A stretch of DNA of 5,643 bases from Frankiaceae bacterium (lineage in GTDB: Bacteria; Actinomycetota; Actinomycetes; JAVEEB01), in NCBI GenBank assembly GCA_030840665.1, contig JAVEEB010000158.1, forward strand, positions 1 through 5,643, read 5' to 3'. The first letter of the stretch is position 1; each line of letters opens with the position of its first letter. The translations under genes were made by a program, and so were the position numbers. The notes beneath the pieces were generated by a model. It was not told the DNA's origin. It did not search any database and was given only the letters and a program-made list of their open reading frames with translations. Positions 1 to 5,643 of the stretch are shown here, one piece after another.

Positions 1-568
1 GCAGCACGGCCAGCAAAACGATGGAGCGGTCGACGGGCTCATCGGTCAACGCCGCAAGCGCGACGGCAGTGTCGACGGGCAACTCCCCCGTCTTCTGCAG
101 CACATTCAGGCCGATCCCGATGACGACTGCGTCGTCCACGGTCTCCGCGAGCACACCCGCGATTTTCCGGTCGCGCGCGAGCACATCATTGGGCCACTTG
201 AGAACGGCAGGCACGGCGTACCGGTCGGCCAGCGCATCGACGATCGCGAGCCCAGCCAGCAAGGGCAACAACGGAAGCGACGACGGAGCCAGCGGCGGCC
301 GCAACAACACGCTGAACGTCAGCGCACTGCGCGGCGGCGCCGTCCACACCCGGTCCAGCCGGCCGCGGCCCGCGTCCTGCTCCTCGGCGGCGAGCACGAA
401 CCCCTCGGCCTCACCCGCGGCGGCGCGTGCGACGAGGTCGGTGTTCGTCGAACCGGTCCGCGCCACGACGTACAACTCGCGCCACAACTCGCTCGTGCGC
501 TGCAACGCCTGTGTGATGCGGCGGCCGTCGAGAGGCGGCCTGTTGAGATCCCCGTACGACGACGACAC
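1..568 (-). CDS. birA: Biotin--[acetyl-CoA-carboxylase] ligase, 3' end cut off
   Basis: Biotin protein ligase. It makes biotinyl-5'-AMP from biotin and ATP and transfers biotin to the lysine of biotin carboxyl carrier domains (acyl-CoA carboxylases, pyruvate carboxylase) in the cytoplasm. Reading from GTG at 568, 189 residues are visible and the frame is open to the window edge. Family motifs occur in order: GSTN (39-42), AGRGR (66-70) of the biotin/ATP loop, KWPNDV (124-129) with the expected catalytic lysine K124, KIAGVLAE (135-142), and GIGLNV (151-156). There is no N-terminal helix-turn-helix, so this is a monofunctional ligase and not an E. coli-type BirA repressor. The C-terminal SH3-like domain would lie beyond position 1. 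The ppc stop and this GTG are 2 nt apart (TGATCGTG) with no Shine-Dalgarno sequence, so translation probably depends on reinitiation after ppc. Identity is firm from the motifs. The GTG start is inferred from its position just after ppc. Confidence 0.94.
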   Translation of the reverse strand, partial: MSSSYGDLNRPPLDGRRITQALQRTSELWRELYVVARTGSTNTDLVARAAAGEAEGFVLAAEEQDAGRGRLDRVWTAPPRSALTFSVLLRPPLAPSSLPLLPLLAGLAIVDALADRYAVPAVLKWPNDVLARDRKIAGVLAETVDDAVVIGIGLNVLQKTGELPVDTAVALAALTDEPVDRSIVLLAVL

Positions 569-570
569 GA

Positions 571-3273
571 TCAGCCGGTGTTCTGCAGACCGGCGGCCAC
601 GCCGTTCACGGTGAGCAACACGAGCCGCTCGAGGCGCACCTTCTCGTCGGCGTCCACCTGCCCGCCGCGCAACGCGCGCAGGGCCCGCAACTGCAACTGG
701 GACAGGGCATCCACGTACGGGTTACGCAGTTCGACAGCCCACGACAACACGTTCTTGTCCTGCAGGAGCCGGGTGTGCTCGGTGATGGCGAGCACGAAAT
801 GCGTCGTCCGGTCGAGCTCTTCCATGATGCGCTGCGCCAGGTCCGGGCGCTCCCCGAGCGCGAGGTATTCCGACGCGATCAACCGGTCCGTCTTGGCAAG
901 ACTCATCTCCGCGTTGTCGAGGATCGACCCGAACAGCGGCCACGTGCGGTACGCGTCGCGCAGTTGCTCGAGGCCACCGTCAGTCTCCGCAACCGCGGCG
1001 AGCCCGCTGCCCAAGCCGTACCATCCCGGCAGATTGCACCGGGTCTGCGCCCACGCGAACACCCACGGGATCGCCCGCAGGTCTTCAATTCTCTTGCTCG
1101 TTGTACGACGTGCCGGACGCGAACCGATCTGCAACGCGGACAACTCCTCGATGGGGCTCACCCGCTCGAAGTACGCCGCGAAATCCTCCGTGTCGACGAG
1201 TGCGCGGTAGGCGACCCGCGCCGCGTCCGCCAACTGCTGGGCGAGCCCGGCAAACGTGTCGGCCGCCGCGGAAGCACGACGCATCACGGCCGGCGTCGAG
1301 GCAAGCAGGACAGCCGACGTCACCTGCTCGAGGTGCCGCTGCGCGATCGGCAGGTTGCCGTACCGGGCGAAGATGACCTCGCCCTGCTCGGTGACCTTGA
1401 AGCGACCCGCCACGGACCCCGGCGCCTGCGAGAGCACCGCCCGGTTCGCCGGGCCACCGCCGCGACCGAGCGCCCCGCCGCGGCCGTGGAAAAGGGTGAG
1501 CGCGATGTGGTGACGCGTGGCCCAGTCGGCCAGCTTCGCCTGCGTGTCGTAGAGGGCGAGGGCGGCGCTCACCGGCCCGACGTCCTTCGCCGAGTCCGAA
1601 TAGCCGATCATCACTTCCAGGCGCTGGTCGGCCGCGGCCAACTGCGAGCGCATGCAATCCAGTTGGAGGGATTCTTCAAGGACCACTGCGGCATTCGCCA
1701 GGTCCTCACCGGTCTCGAAGAGCGGCACCGCGTCGAGAGCGAGGCCCTCGGGCACCGCACAGCGAGCGAGCGCGTGCACCGTCGCGAGGTCGGCCGCGGA
1801 ACGCGTGAAACTGACGATGTAGCTGTTGCAGGCGCCGGGCCCGTACTTGGCCATCAGGGCGCCGATCGCCCGGAACGTGGCGAGCACCTCGACGGTCTGC
1901 TCGGTCAGCGTCTCGGGCAGCGGCGCGCCGTCGCGCGCCACGGCATCCAGGGCGGCCAGGTCGCCCGAAACGGCCGGGTGGTCCGCGCCCAGGATGTCCG
2001 CGAGCGCTGCGCGGTGGACGGCGCTGTGCTGGCGAATCTCCAACTGGGCAAGGTGAAAGCCGAACGTTTCGGCCTGCCAGATCAGCTGCTGCAGCTCGCC
2101 GTACGCAACCCTGTCGGCACCGCCGTCGGCGAGCGAACACTGCACGAGCCGCAGGTCGTCGATCAGCTGTGACGGGTCCTGATACGCATGCTTCGCGTCG
2201 CCGAGGCGGGTGGCGACGATGCGCGCCACGATGAGCAGCATCTTCTGACGGTGCGACTCGTTCTGGGCCGTCCGCTCGAGCACATCGGACAACTGCGGGA
2301 AGTCCTGCGCGTCCCGGGCGATCGACGCGGCAAGCGCGGCGTCAACCGGCGTCGTGTCGTCGTCGAGCGTGAGCGATCGACCGATGCGCGTTGCGGCGTT
2401 CTCCAGGGCGCGCAACACATGGTCGGCCTGGATGCCCATAGCCTGCAGCGTCACCTCGGCCGTGACGTGCGGATTGCCGTCGCGGTCGCCGCCGACCCAG
2501 CTGCCGAAGCGCAGGAACGCCGGGATGGACGGAGCCGACCGGCCGACGGCCAACGGGTCGGCCGCGACGGCAGCCTCGACCGAGCGGTACACGCGCGGCA
2601 CGACACGGAAAAGCGTCTCGTCGAACACCGCCATCGTGGCGCGCACCTCGTCGAGCGGACCCGGGCGCGATTGCCGCAGCTGTGCCGTACGCCAAAGGAT
2701 CGAAATCTCTTCCGCAAGTCGGCGGTAAGCATCGTCGCGCTGCAGGGACCCGGCTTCGGGCTCGCCGTGGCGGTCGAGCTGTTCGGTGATGCGGGCGAGG
2801 GCCTCGACGACCGCCCGGCGCCGGGCCTCGGTGGGGTGCGCCGTCAGGACCGGGTGGACGACGAGCCCCGCCAGGTCCTCGGCGAGCGTGTCGGCGCCCT
2901 CCTCGGACACGATCGCGTCGACCGCCTGGCGCAGCGAGCCCATGTCGTACTCCCGGAGCTTGCGCACCCGGTGCTGCTCCTCGGCGAGATTCGCGAGGTG
3001 GAAGTAGACGGTGAACGCCCGCGCGACGACCTCCGCGCGATCCAGGTCGAACGACTCGACGACGTCGCGGACGGCCTGCTCCGCCTCCGTCGATGGGCTG
3101 TAGCGGGCCGCGATGACCGCCTGCCGCAGCCGCTCCACGTCCGCCAGCAGGTCCTCGCCGCCGTCCTCCACGAGGATGCGGCCGAGGAGCTCCCCGAGCA
3201 GGCGCACATCGGCCCGCAATCGCGGCGGGGTCTGGTCGCGCGCGCTGCGGCGGCCCGCGGAAACAACCGCCAT
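571..3273 (-). CDS. ppc: Phosphoenolpyruvate carboxylase
   Basis: Cytoplasmic anaplerotic enzyme that converts PEP and bicarbonate to oxaloacetate and phosphate, feeding the TCA cycle and aspartate-family synthesis. From ATG at 3273 it is 900 aa, within the usual bacterial range of about 880-940. Signatures: VLTAHPTEA (142-150) with catalytic H146; GSWVGGDRDGNP (257-268); GYSDSAKD (557-564) with K563; FHGRGGALGRGGGP (595-608); VTEQGEVI (627-634); RAIPWVFAW (733-741); and the near-invariant C-terminal QNTG. By alignment from memory to E. coli PPC, the four aspartate-inhibitor ligands are kept (R604, K794, R850, N898), so feedback inhibition by aspartate is predicted. The plant-type N-terminal phosphoserine region is absent. 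No Shine-Dalgarno sequence precedes ATG 3273. An in-frame GTG at 3306 (11 residues longer) sits 7 nt after a -10-like TAGGGT and may be the true leaderless start. No frameshift is seen. It is transcribed with birA and diverges from the methyltransferase gene. Confidence 0.98.
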   Translation of the reverse strand: MAVVSAGRRSARDQTPPRLRADVRLLGELLGRILVEDGGEDLLADVERLRQAVIAARYSPSTEAEQAVRDVVESFDLDRAEVVARAFTVYFHLANLAEEQHRVRKLREYDMGSLRQAVDAIVSEEGADTLAEDLAGLVVHPVLTAHPTEARRRAVVEALARITEQLDRHGEPEAGSLQRDDAYRRLAEEISILWRTAQLRQSRPGPLDEVRATMAVFDETLFRVVPRVYRSVEAAVAADPLAVGRSAPSIPAFLRFGSWVGGDRDGNPHVTAEVTLQAMGIQADHVLRALENAATRIGRSLTLDDDTTPVDAALAASIARDAQDFPQLSDVLERTAQNESHRQKMLLIVARIVATRLGDAKHAYQDPSQLIDDLRLVQCSLADGGADRVAYGELQQLIWQAETFGFHLAQLEIRQHSAVHRAALADILGADHPAVSGDLAALDAVARDGAPLPETLTEQTVEVLATFRAIGALMAKYGPGACNSYIVSFTRSAADLATVHALARCAVPEGLALDAVPLFETGEDLANAAVVLEESLQLDCMRSQLAAADQRLEVMIGYSDSAKDVGPVSAALALYDTQAKLADWATRHHIALTLFHGRGGALGRGGGPANRAVLSQAPGSVAGRFKVTEQGEVIFARYGNLPIAQRHLEQVTSAVLLASTPAVMRRASAAADTFAGLAQQLADAARVAYRALVDTEDFAAYFERVSPIEELSALQIGSRPARRTTSKRIEDLRAIPWVFAWAQTRCNLPGWYGLGSGLAAVAETDGGLEQLRDAYRTWPLFGSILDNAEMSLAKTDRLIASEYLALGERPDLAQRIMEELDRTTHFVLAITEHTRLLQDKNVLSWAVELRNPYVDALSQLQLRALRALRGGQVDADEKVRLERLVLLTVNGVAAGLQNTG

Positions 3274-3303
3274 ATCGGTGTGCGTCGGTTCTGGGAGCAA
3301 AGC

Positions 3304-3340
3304 CACGAACGTGACCCTATCGACAGGCGCTGCCGGGCAA
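3304..3340 (-). promoter_or_regulatory. Candidate ppc promoter with leaderless GTG start
   Basis: On the minus strand TAGGGT (3314-3319) fits the TANNNT pattern of actinobacterial -10 elements. It is followed by exactly 7 nt (CACGTTC) and then GTG (3306-3304), which is in frame with ppc. Transcription would therefore start at or next to the G of GTG, giving a leaderless mRNA, a common arrangement in actinobacteria. The -35 is poor: TTGCCC (3340-3335) lies 15 nt upstream of the -10, which is short, and GGTTGC would give 17 nt. The absence of a Shine-Dalgarno sequence before either ppc start agrees with this. It is inferred from pattern and spacing only. Confidence 0.45.
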
Positions 3341-3406
3341 CCCGTGCAGTGCCTGGCACAGACCCGTGGTGTGCCTGGGCGCGCACCCGTGCAGTATCTG
3401 CACACA
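3340..3406. repeat. Three tandem 22-23 bp imperfect direct repeats
   Basis: Three consecutive units begin at 3340, 3362 and 3385, each opening ACCCGTG. Over the first 16 bases, unit 1 (ACCCGTGCAGTGCCTG) matches unit 2 at 14 positions and unit 3 at 14 positions. The period of 22-23 bp is about two helical turns, so a protein bound to each unit would lie on the same face of the DNA. Each unit also contains an inverted repeat: GTGCC-T-GGCAC at 3349-3359, GTGC-N8-GCAC at 3371-3386, and GTGCAG-TAT-CTGCAC at 3389-3403. A further small dyad, TGCC-G-GGCA, lies just outside at 3331-3339. The array fills the space between the ppc promoter candidate and the methyltransferase start, so an operator array for one or both divergent genes is the likeliest role. 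Duplication of a promoter segment is the alternative. Confidence 0.6.
3389..3403. promoter_or_regulatory. Inverted repeat abutting the methyltransferase start
   Basis: GTGCAG-TAT-CTGCAC is a perfect dyad with 6-bp arms and a 3-nt centre. It ends 2 nt before the ATG at 3406, where a Shine-Dalgarno sequence would normally lie, and none is present. It could be an operator half of the repeat array, or a small mRNA hairpin if transcription starts upstream. TATCTG inside it is only a weak -10 match (the final T is missing) and lies 5 nt before ATG, so a leaderless start here is possible but poorly supported. Confidence 0.4.
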
Positions 3407-4587
3407 TGACGCCCGGCGAGGTCGACGCACTCCTGGCCGTCCCCGCGTTGCTCGCGGAGGCTCTCGCCACGCCACCGGGCGGCGAGCTCGCGGCGGGCAC
3501 GCGACTGCGGACCCGCTTCGACCCGGCGCTGGTCGCCGCTGCTTTCGCGCAGGCCGAATTCCGCCGCCGGGGGCGCAGCAAGTTCACCCGCTCCGACGAG
3601 ATGCTGTTCACCCGGGACGGCCTCGAACAGGCCTCCACGGAGCTCGTCGCCCGCCACCGGGCCTCCCGTCTCGCCGGGATCGGGCGAATCGCGGACCTGT
3701 GTTGCGGCATCGGGGGCGACCTCATCGCGCTCGCCGCCGGGCGGGAGGTGCTCGCTGTCGACCGGGACGCCACCCATCTGCGTCTCGCCCGACACAACGC
3801 CGAGGTGTACGAAGTCGGCGACGGCGTGACCTACCTCGACGCGGATGTGCGCGAGATCCCCCTGCCGGTCGAGGCCGTCTTCCTGGACCCGGCGCGCCGC
3901 TCCGGCGGGTCCCGCCTGGGCCCGACCGCCACCGAGCCGCCGCTCGACTGGGCGCTGGGCCTCGCCGCGCACCTGCCCACCGTCGTGAAAGCCGCGCCCG
4001 GGCTCCCCCACGGCGCGGTGCCACCGGGCTGGGAGACCGAATTCGTGTCGGTCGCCGGCGACCTGAAGGAGGCGTGCCTCTGGTCACCCCAGCTGGCGAC
4101 GGCCGCCTCCCGGGCGACTCTGCTGCCGAGCGGCGCGACCCTGCTGCCCGCCCCGGGAGATCCGCTGCCGGTGGCCGCACCCGGGCCGTGGTTGCTCGAC
4201 CCGGACCCGGCGGTCACCCGCGCGGGCCTCGTACAGGAGCTGGGCCGATCCCTCGGCGCGTGGCAGATCGACCCGCGCATCGCCTTCCTGTCGAGCGATG
4301 CGGCACTGCGGACCCCTTTCGGGCGTTGCCATCGTGTGATCTCCTCACTTCCCTTCCGCCTCAAGGACATTGCCGTGGGGGTTCGCGCCCACTCGATCGG
4401 CGCCCTCGACGTCCGCCGCCGCGGCCTGGCGGGGGATGTGGACGACATCCGGCGCCGGTTGCCGCTCGGTGGCCCGGTCCGCGCCACGCTGATGCTGACG
4501 CGTGTATCCGACCGCCCGTGGGCGATGCTGTGTGTCGACGACGATCACCCGAGTGAGTCCTCGACCTGGAAGGCCGACACACAATGA
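3406..4587 (+). CDS. Class I SAM-dependent methyltransferase with THUMP-like C-terminus
   Basis: A 393-aa protein of the actinobacterial 'THUMP-like domain-containing / class I SAM methyltransferase' type. Residues 1-90 form an N-terminal helical region. The Rossmann methyltransferase core follows: motif I DLCCGIGGD (97-105) for SAM binding, the acidic strand-2 end in VLAVDRD (about 113-119), and motif IV DPARR (161-165), a DPPR-like motif seen in several RNA base methyltransferases. Residues about 305-385 (around SLPFRLKDIAVG and the following RRRGL stretch) resemble the THUMP-like C-terminal domain, suggesting an RNA substrate. The target base is unknown. ATG 3406 is the first plausible start: it lies just after the intergenic repeat array, and the upstream open frame is only antisense to ppc. 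No Shine-Dalgarno sequence precedes it. The stop overlaps the next gene's start as ATGA, implying translational coupling. I am sure of the methyltransferase fold and less sure of the RNA substrate. Confidence 0.92.
   Translation: MTPGEVDALLAVPALLAEALATPPGGELAAGTRLRTRFDPALVAAAFAQAEFRRRGRSKFTRSDEMLFTRDGLEQASTELVARHRASRLAGIGRIADLCCGIGGDLIALAAGREVLAVDRDATHLRLARHNAEVYEVGDGVTYLDADVREIPLPVEAVFLDPARRSGGSRLGPTATEPPLDWALGLAAHLPTVVKAAPGLPHGAVPPGWETEFVSVAGDLKEACLWSPQLATAASRATLLPSGATLLPAPGDPLPVAAPGPWLLDPDPAVTRAGLVQELGRSLGAWQIDPRIAFLSSDAALRTPFGRCHRVISSLPFRLKDIAVGVRAHSIGALDVRRRGLAGDVDDIRRRLPLGGPVRATLMLTRVSDRPWAMLCVDDDHPSESSTWKADTQ
4568..4573 (+). promoter_or_regulatory. Ribosome binding site within the methyltransferase end
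   Basis: GGAAGG lies 10 nt before the ATG at 4584, inside the last codons of the methyltransferase gene. It supports the choice of that ATG and internal initiation together with ATGA coupling. Confidence 0.5.
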
Positions 4588-5177
4588 AGCGTCCCGCCGC
4601 AGTCGCTGGGCTCGCACTGGCGCTGGCGTTGTCCGCCGGACGGCCCGCTGTCGCCGCGTCGAGTGACGCCGCCGTTGCCGCCGCCGTCAAGGCGGTGCTC
4701 GCCGGCCAGCATGTCTACGCGAGCCCCGGTGCCCCCGCCATTCACACCTCAGCCCTGACGACGGCCATCGGATCCCAGCCCATCTGGGTCGTGGCGCGCG
4801 CGGCGTCCGGCACGAGTGGCAGCAGTTGGCTGGCCGATATCGCCACCCAGACGCGGGGCAACGGCACGTACGTCCTCCTCGACGGCGCGACGCTGAGCGC
4901 CTCGAGCAACACCCTCTCCGAGGCCGGGGTCGAGGCGGTGCGCGCCGCCGCGGTGAAAGCCCACCCGCAGGACGCCGTCGCCGCGCTGGACGAGTTCGTG
5001 CAGAAGCTGGCGTCGGGGGCTGTGACGCCGGCTCCGTCCACGACCTCCAACCCGGCCACGGCCCCTTCCCCGACCAGCACCGCCTCGTCGGTCTCCCCCC
5101 TCCTCCTCCTGCTCCTCATCCCGATCCTGGGCGGCGTCGCCTTCGCGGTGACGCGCGCCCGGCGCCGAACGGGGTAA
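4584..5177 (+). CDS. Secreted protein with C-terminal membrane anchor, TPM/MOLO1-like candidate
   Basis: A 197-aa protein of unknown function. Layout: positively charged start and hydrophobic stretch (residues 2-18) ending in AVA around 22-24, a likely Sec signal peptide; a globular region of about 120 residues; a Pro/Thr/Ser/Ala-rich linker (about 150-170); a leucine-rich transmembrane helix (about 173-190); and a basic tail RARRR, giving an outside-facing domain with a short cytoplasmic tail. The globular part has GQHVYASPG (41-49), then a strand (WVVAR), helix and strand (YVLLDG) order that recalls TPM/MOLO1-like domains and, from memory, the layout of DUF6676 proteins such as mycobacterial Rv1476. 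That is inference, not a confirmed match. The start overlaps the methyltransferase stop (ATGA), so the two are co-expressed. The downstream gene encodes a paralogue. The membrane helix is encoded by an almost pure pyrimidine tract. Confidence 0.85.
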   Translation: MKRPAAVAGLALALALSAGRPAVAASSDAAVAAAVKAVLAGQHVYASPGAPAIHTSALTTAIGSQPIWVVARAASGTSGSSWLADIATQTRGNGTYVLLDGATLSASSNTLSEAGVEAVRAAAVKAHPQDAVAALDEFVQKLASGAVTPAPSTTSNPATAPSPTSTASSVSPLLLLLLIPILGGVAFAVTRARRRTG

Positions 5178-5242
5178 GTGAGCAGTAGCGGCCTGTCCAC
5201 GCCATGCCTTCGCCGTCGCCTTCGTCGTACCAAGGAGCACTG
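5178..5242. other. Short intergenic gap between the secreted paralogues
   Basis: 65 nt with no convincing promoter hexamers and no hairpin followed by a T run. Only the ribosome binding site for the next gene is recognisable, so read-through from the upstream gene is likely and the three plus-strand genes may form one operon. Confidence 0.5.
5232..5237 (+). promoter_or_regulatory. Strong ribosome binding site for the second secreted gene
   Basis: AAGGAG lies 5 nt upstream of the ATG at 5243. It is the best Shine-Dalgarno sequence in the window and fixes that start codon. Confidence 0.8.
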
Positions 5243-5643
5243 ATGCGTCCCCTCCGCCTCGCCGTGACGTTCGCTGCGGTCGCCGCCGCGACCGCATTCG
5301 GCGCCACCCCGGCACTGGCTATCTCCCCCACCGACATCACGGCGGCCGTGACGGCGTTCCAGAGCGGTCAACGTGTCTTCGTCGCTCCGGGCGTCACGGC
5401 CGACTCCAACGCCATCAGCACGGCGATCGGGACGAACACGACGTTCATCGCAGTGTTTCCAACGACCGACAACACGAGCGTTTCCGCCTCCCAACTGACG
5501 GCTGCCGGACGCGACGGGATGTACATAGCGATCACCGAGAAGGCCAACGGCGATCAGCATGTGGAGGCCAAGGGGCTGAACGTCCGGAGCATCAACCTCA
5601 ACGACGCGATCACCCGCGCCACTCAGGCGCACCACGGTGACCC
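5243..5643 (+). CDS. Secreted paralogue of the preceding protein, 3' end cut off
   Basis: 133 residues are visible and the frame runs off the window. It starts with a signal peptide: MRPLRLAV, a hydrophobic stretch to about residue 20, then ATPALA, with probable cleavage after A26. The mature part is related to the upstream protein: AAVTAFQSGQRVFVAPG (34-50) aligns with AAVKAVLAGQHVYASPG, and AISTAIG (57-63) with ALTTAIG, followed by similar hydrophobic strands FIAVF and MYIAIT. The linker and membrane anchor of the upstream copy would lie past the window edge if present. Function is unknown. A TPM/MOLO1-like extracytoplasmic domain is a guess from secondary-structure order. Codon choice is slightly less GC-extreme than its neighbours (an ATA, a TTT, CAA codons). 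It has its own strong ribosome binding site and is not coupled by overlap. Confidence 0.85.
   Translation, partial: MRPLRLAVTFAAVAAATAFGATPALAISPTDITAAVTAFQSGQRVFVAPGVTADSNAISTAIGTNTTFIAVFPTTDNTSVSASQLTAAGRDGMYIAITEKANGDQHVEAKGLNVRSINLNDAITRATQAHHGD

Noticed and set aside
21..614. A 197-codon plus-strand open frame at the left edge
   Set aside because: It is antisense to birA, whose motifs on the minus strand are clear. The Ser/Arg/Ala-rich translation is typical of a shadow frame.
3331..3359. GC-rich dyads as a possible rho-independent terminator
   Set aside because: The arms are only 4-5 bp, no T run follows on either strand, and the site lies between two divergent gene starts where termination would make no sense.
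2188..3405. A plus-strand open frame of about 400 codons running antisense to ppc and into the methyltransferase gene
   Set aside because: It lies wholly opposite the conserved ppc coding sequence, has a low-complexity Arg/Gly-rich translation, and is a product of GC-rich third positions. The methyltransferase homology begins only at 3406.
3274..4011. Upstream extension of the ppc frame across the intergenic region and into the methyltransferase gene on the opposite strand
   Set aside because: No PPC homology exists before about position 3273-3306, and the region is coding on the plus strand. It is an open-frame artefact of high GC.
4742..5635. A 297-codon minus-strand open frame covering both secreted-protein genes
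   Set aside because: The plus-strand genes have signal peptides, ribosome binding sites and mutual similarity. The antisense translation has no recognisable motif and spans an intergenic gap.

Overview
The window comes from a high-GC actinobacterium (Actinomycetota). The base composition is strongly G+C-rich with G/C-biased third codon positions. The phosphoenolpyruvate carboxylase, the biotin ligase lacking a DNA-binding domain, and the DPAR-type methyltransferase with a THUMP-like tail all look actinobacterial. I cannot name the genus from sequence alone.

There are two divergent transcription units. The left unit runs on the minus strand: ppc (complete, about 900 aa) followed after 2 nt by birA (biotin--protein ligase, 3' end cut by the window edge). 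The right unit runs on the plus strand: a class I SAM-dependent methyltransferase with a C-terminal THUMP-like region, overlapped by ATGA with a small gene for a secreted protein that is anchored by a C-terminal membrane segment. After a 65-nt gap comes a second, related secreted-protein gene, cut by the right edge.

The roughly 130-bp intergenic region between ppc and the methyltransferase is the main regulatory interval. It holds a TAGGGT -10-like hexamer exactly 7 nt before an in-frame GTG of ppc, the geometry of a leaderless actinobacterial transcript. It also holds three imperfect tandem copies of a 22-23 bp unit beginning ACCCGTG, each with an inverted repeat, the last ending 2 nt before the methyltransferase ATG.

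Functionally, ppc makes oxaloacetate from PEP and bicarbonate, and birA activates biotin-dependent carboxylases, so the left unit groups two contributors to carboxylation and anaplerosis. The right unit pairs a probable RNA methyltransferase with two envelope proteins of unknown function. The tandem secreted paralogues and the repeat-bearing divergent promoter region are the least explained parts. No mobile element, CRISPR array, tRNA or rRNA was seen.
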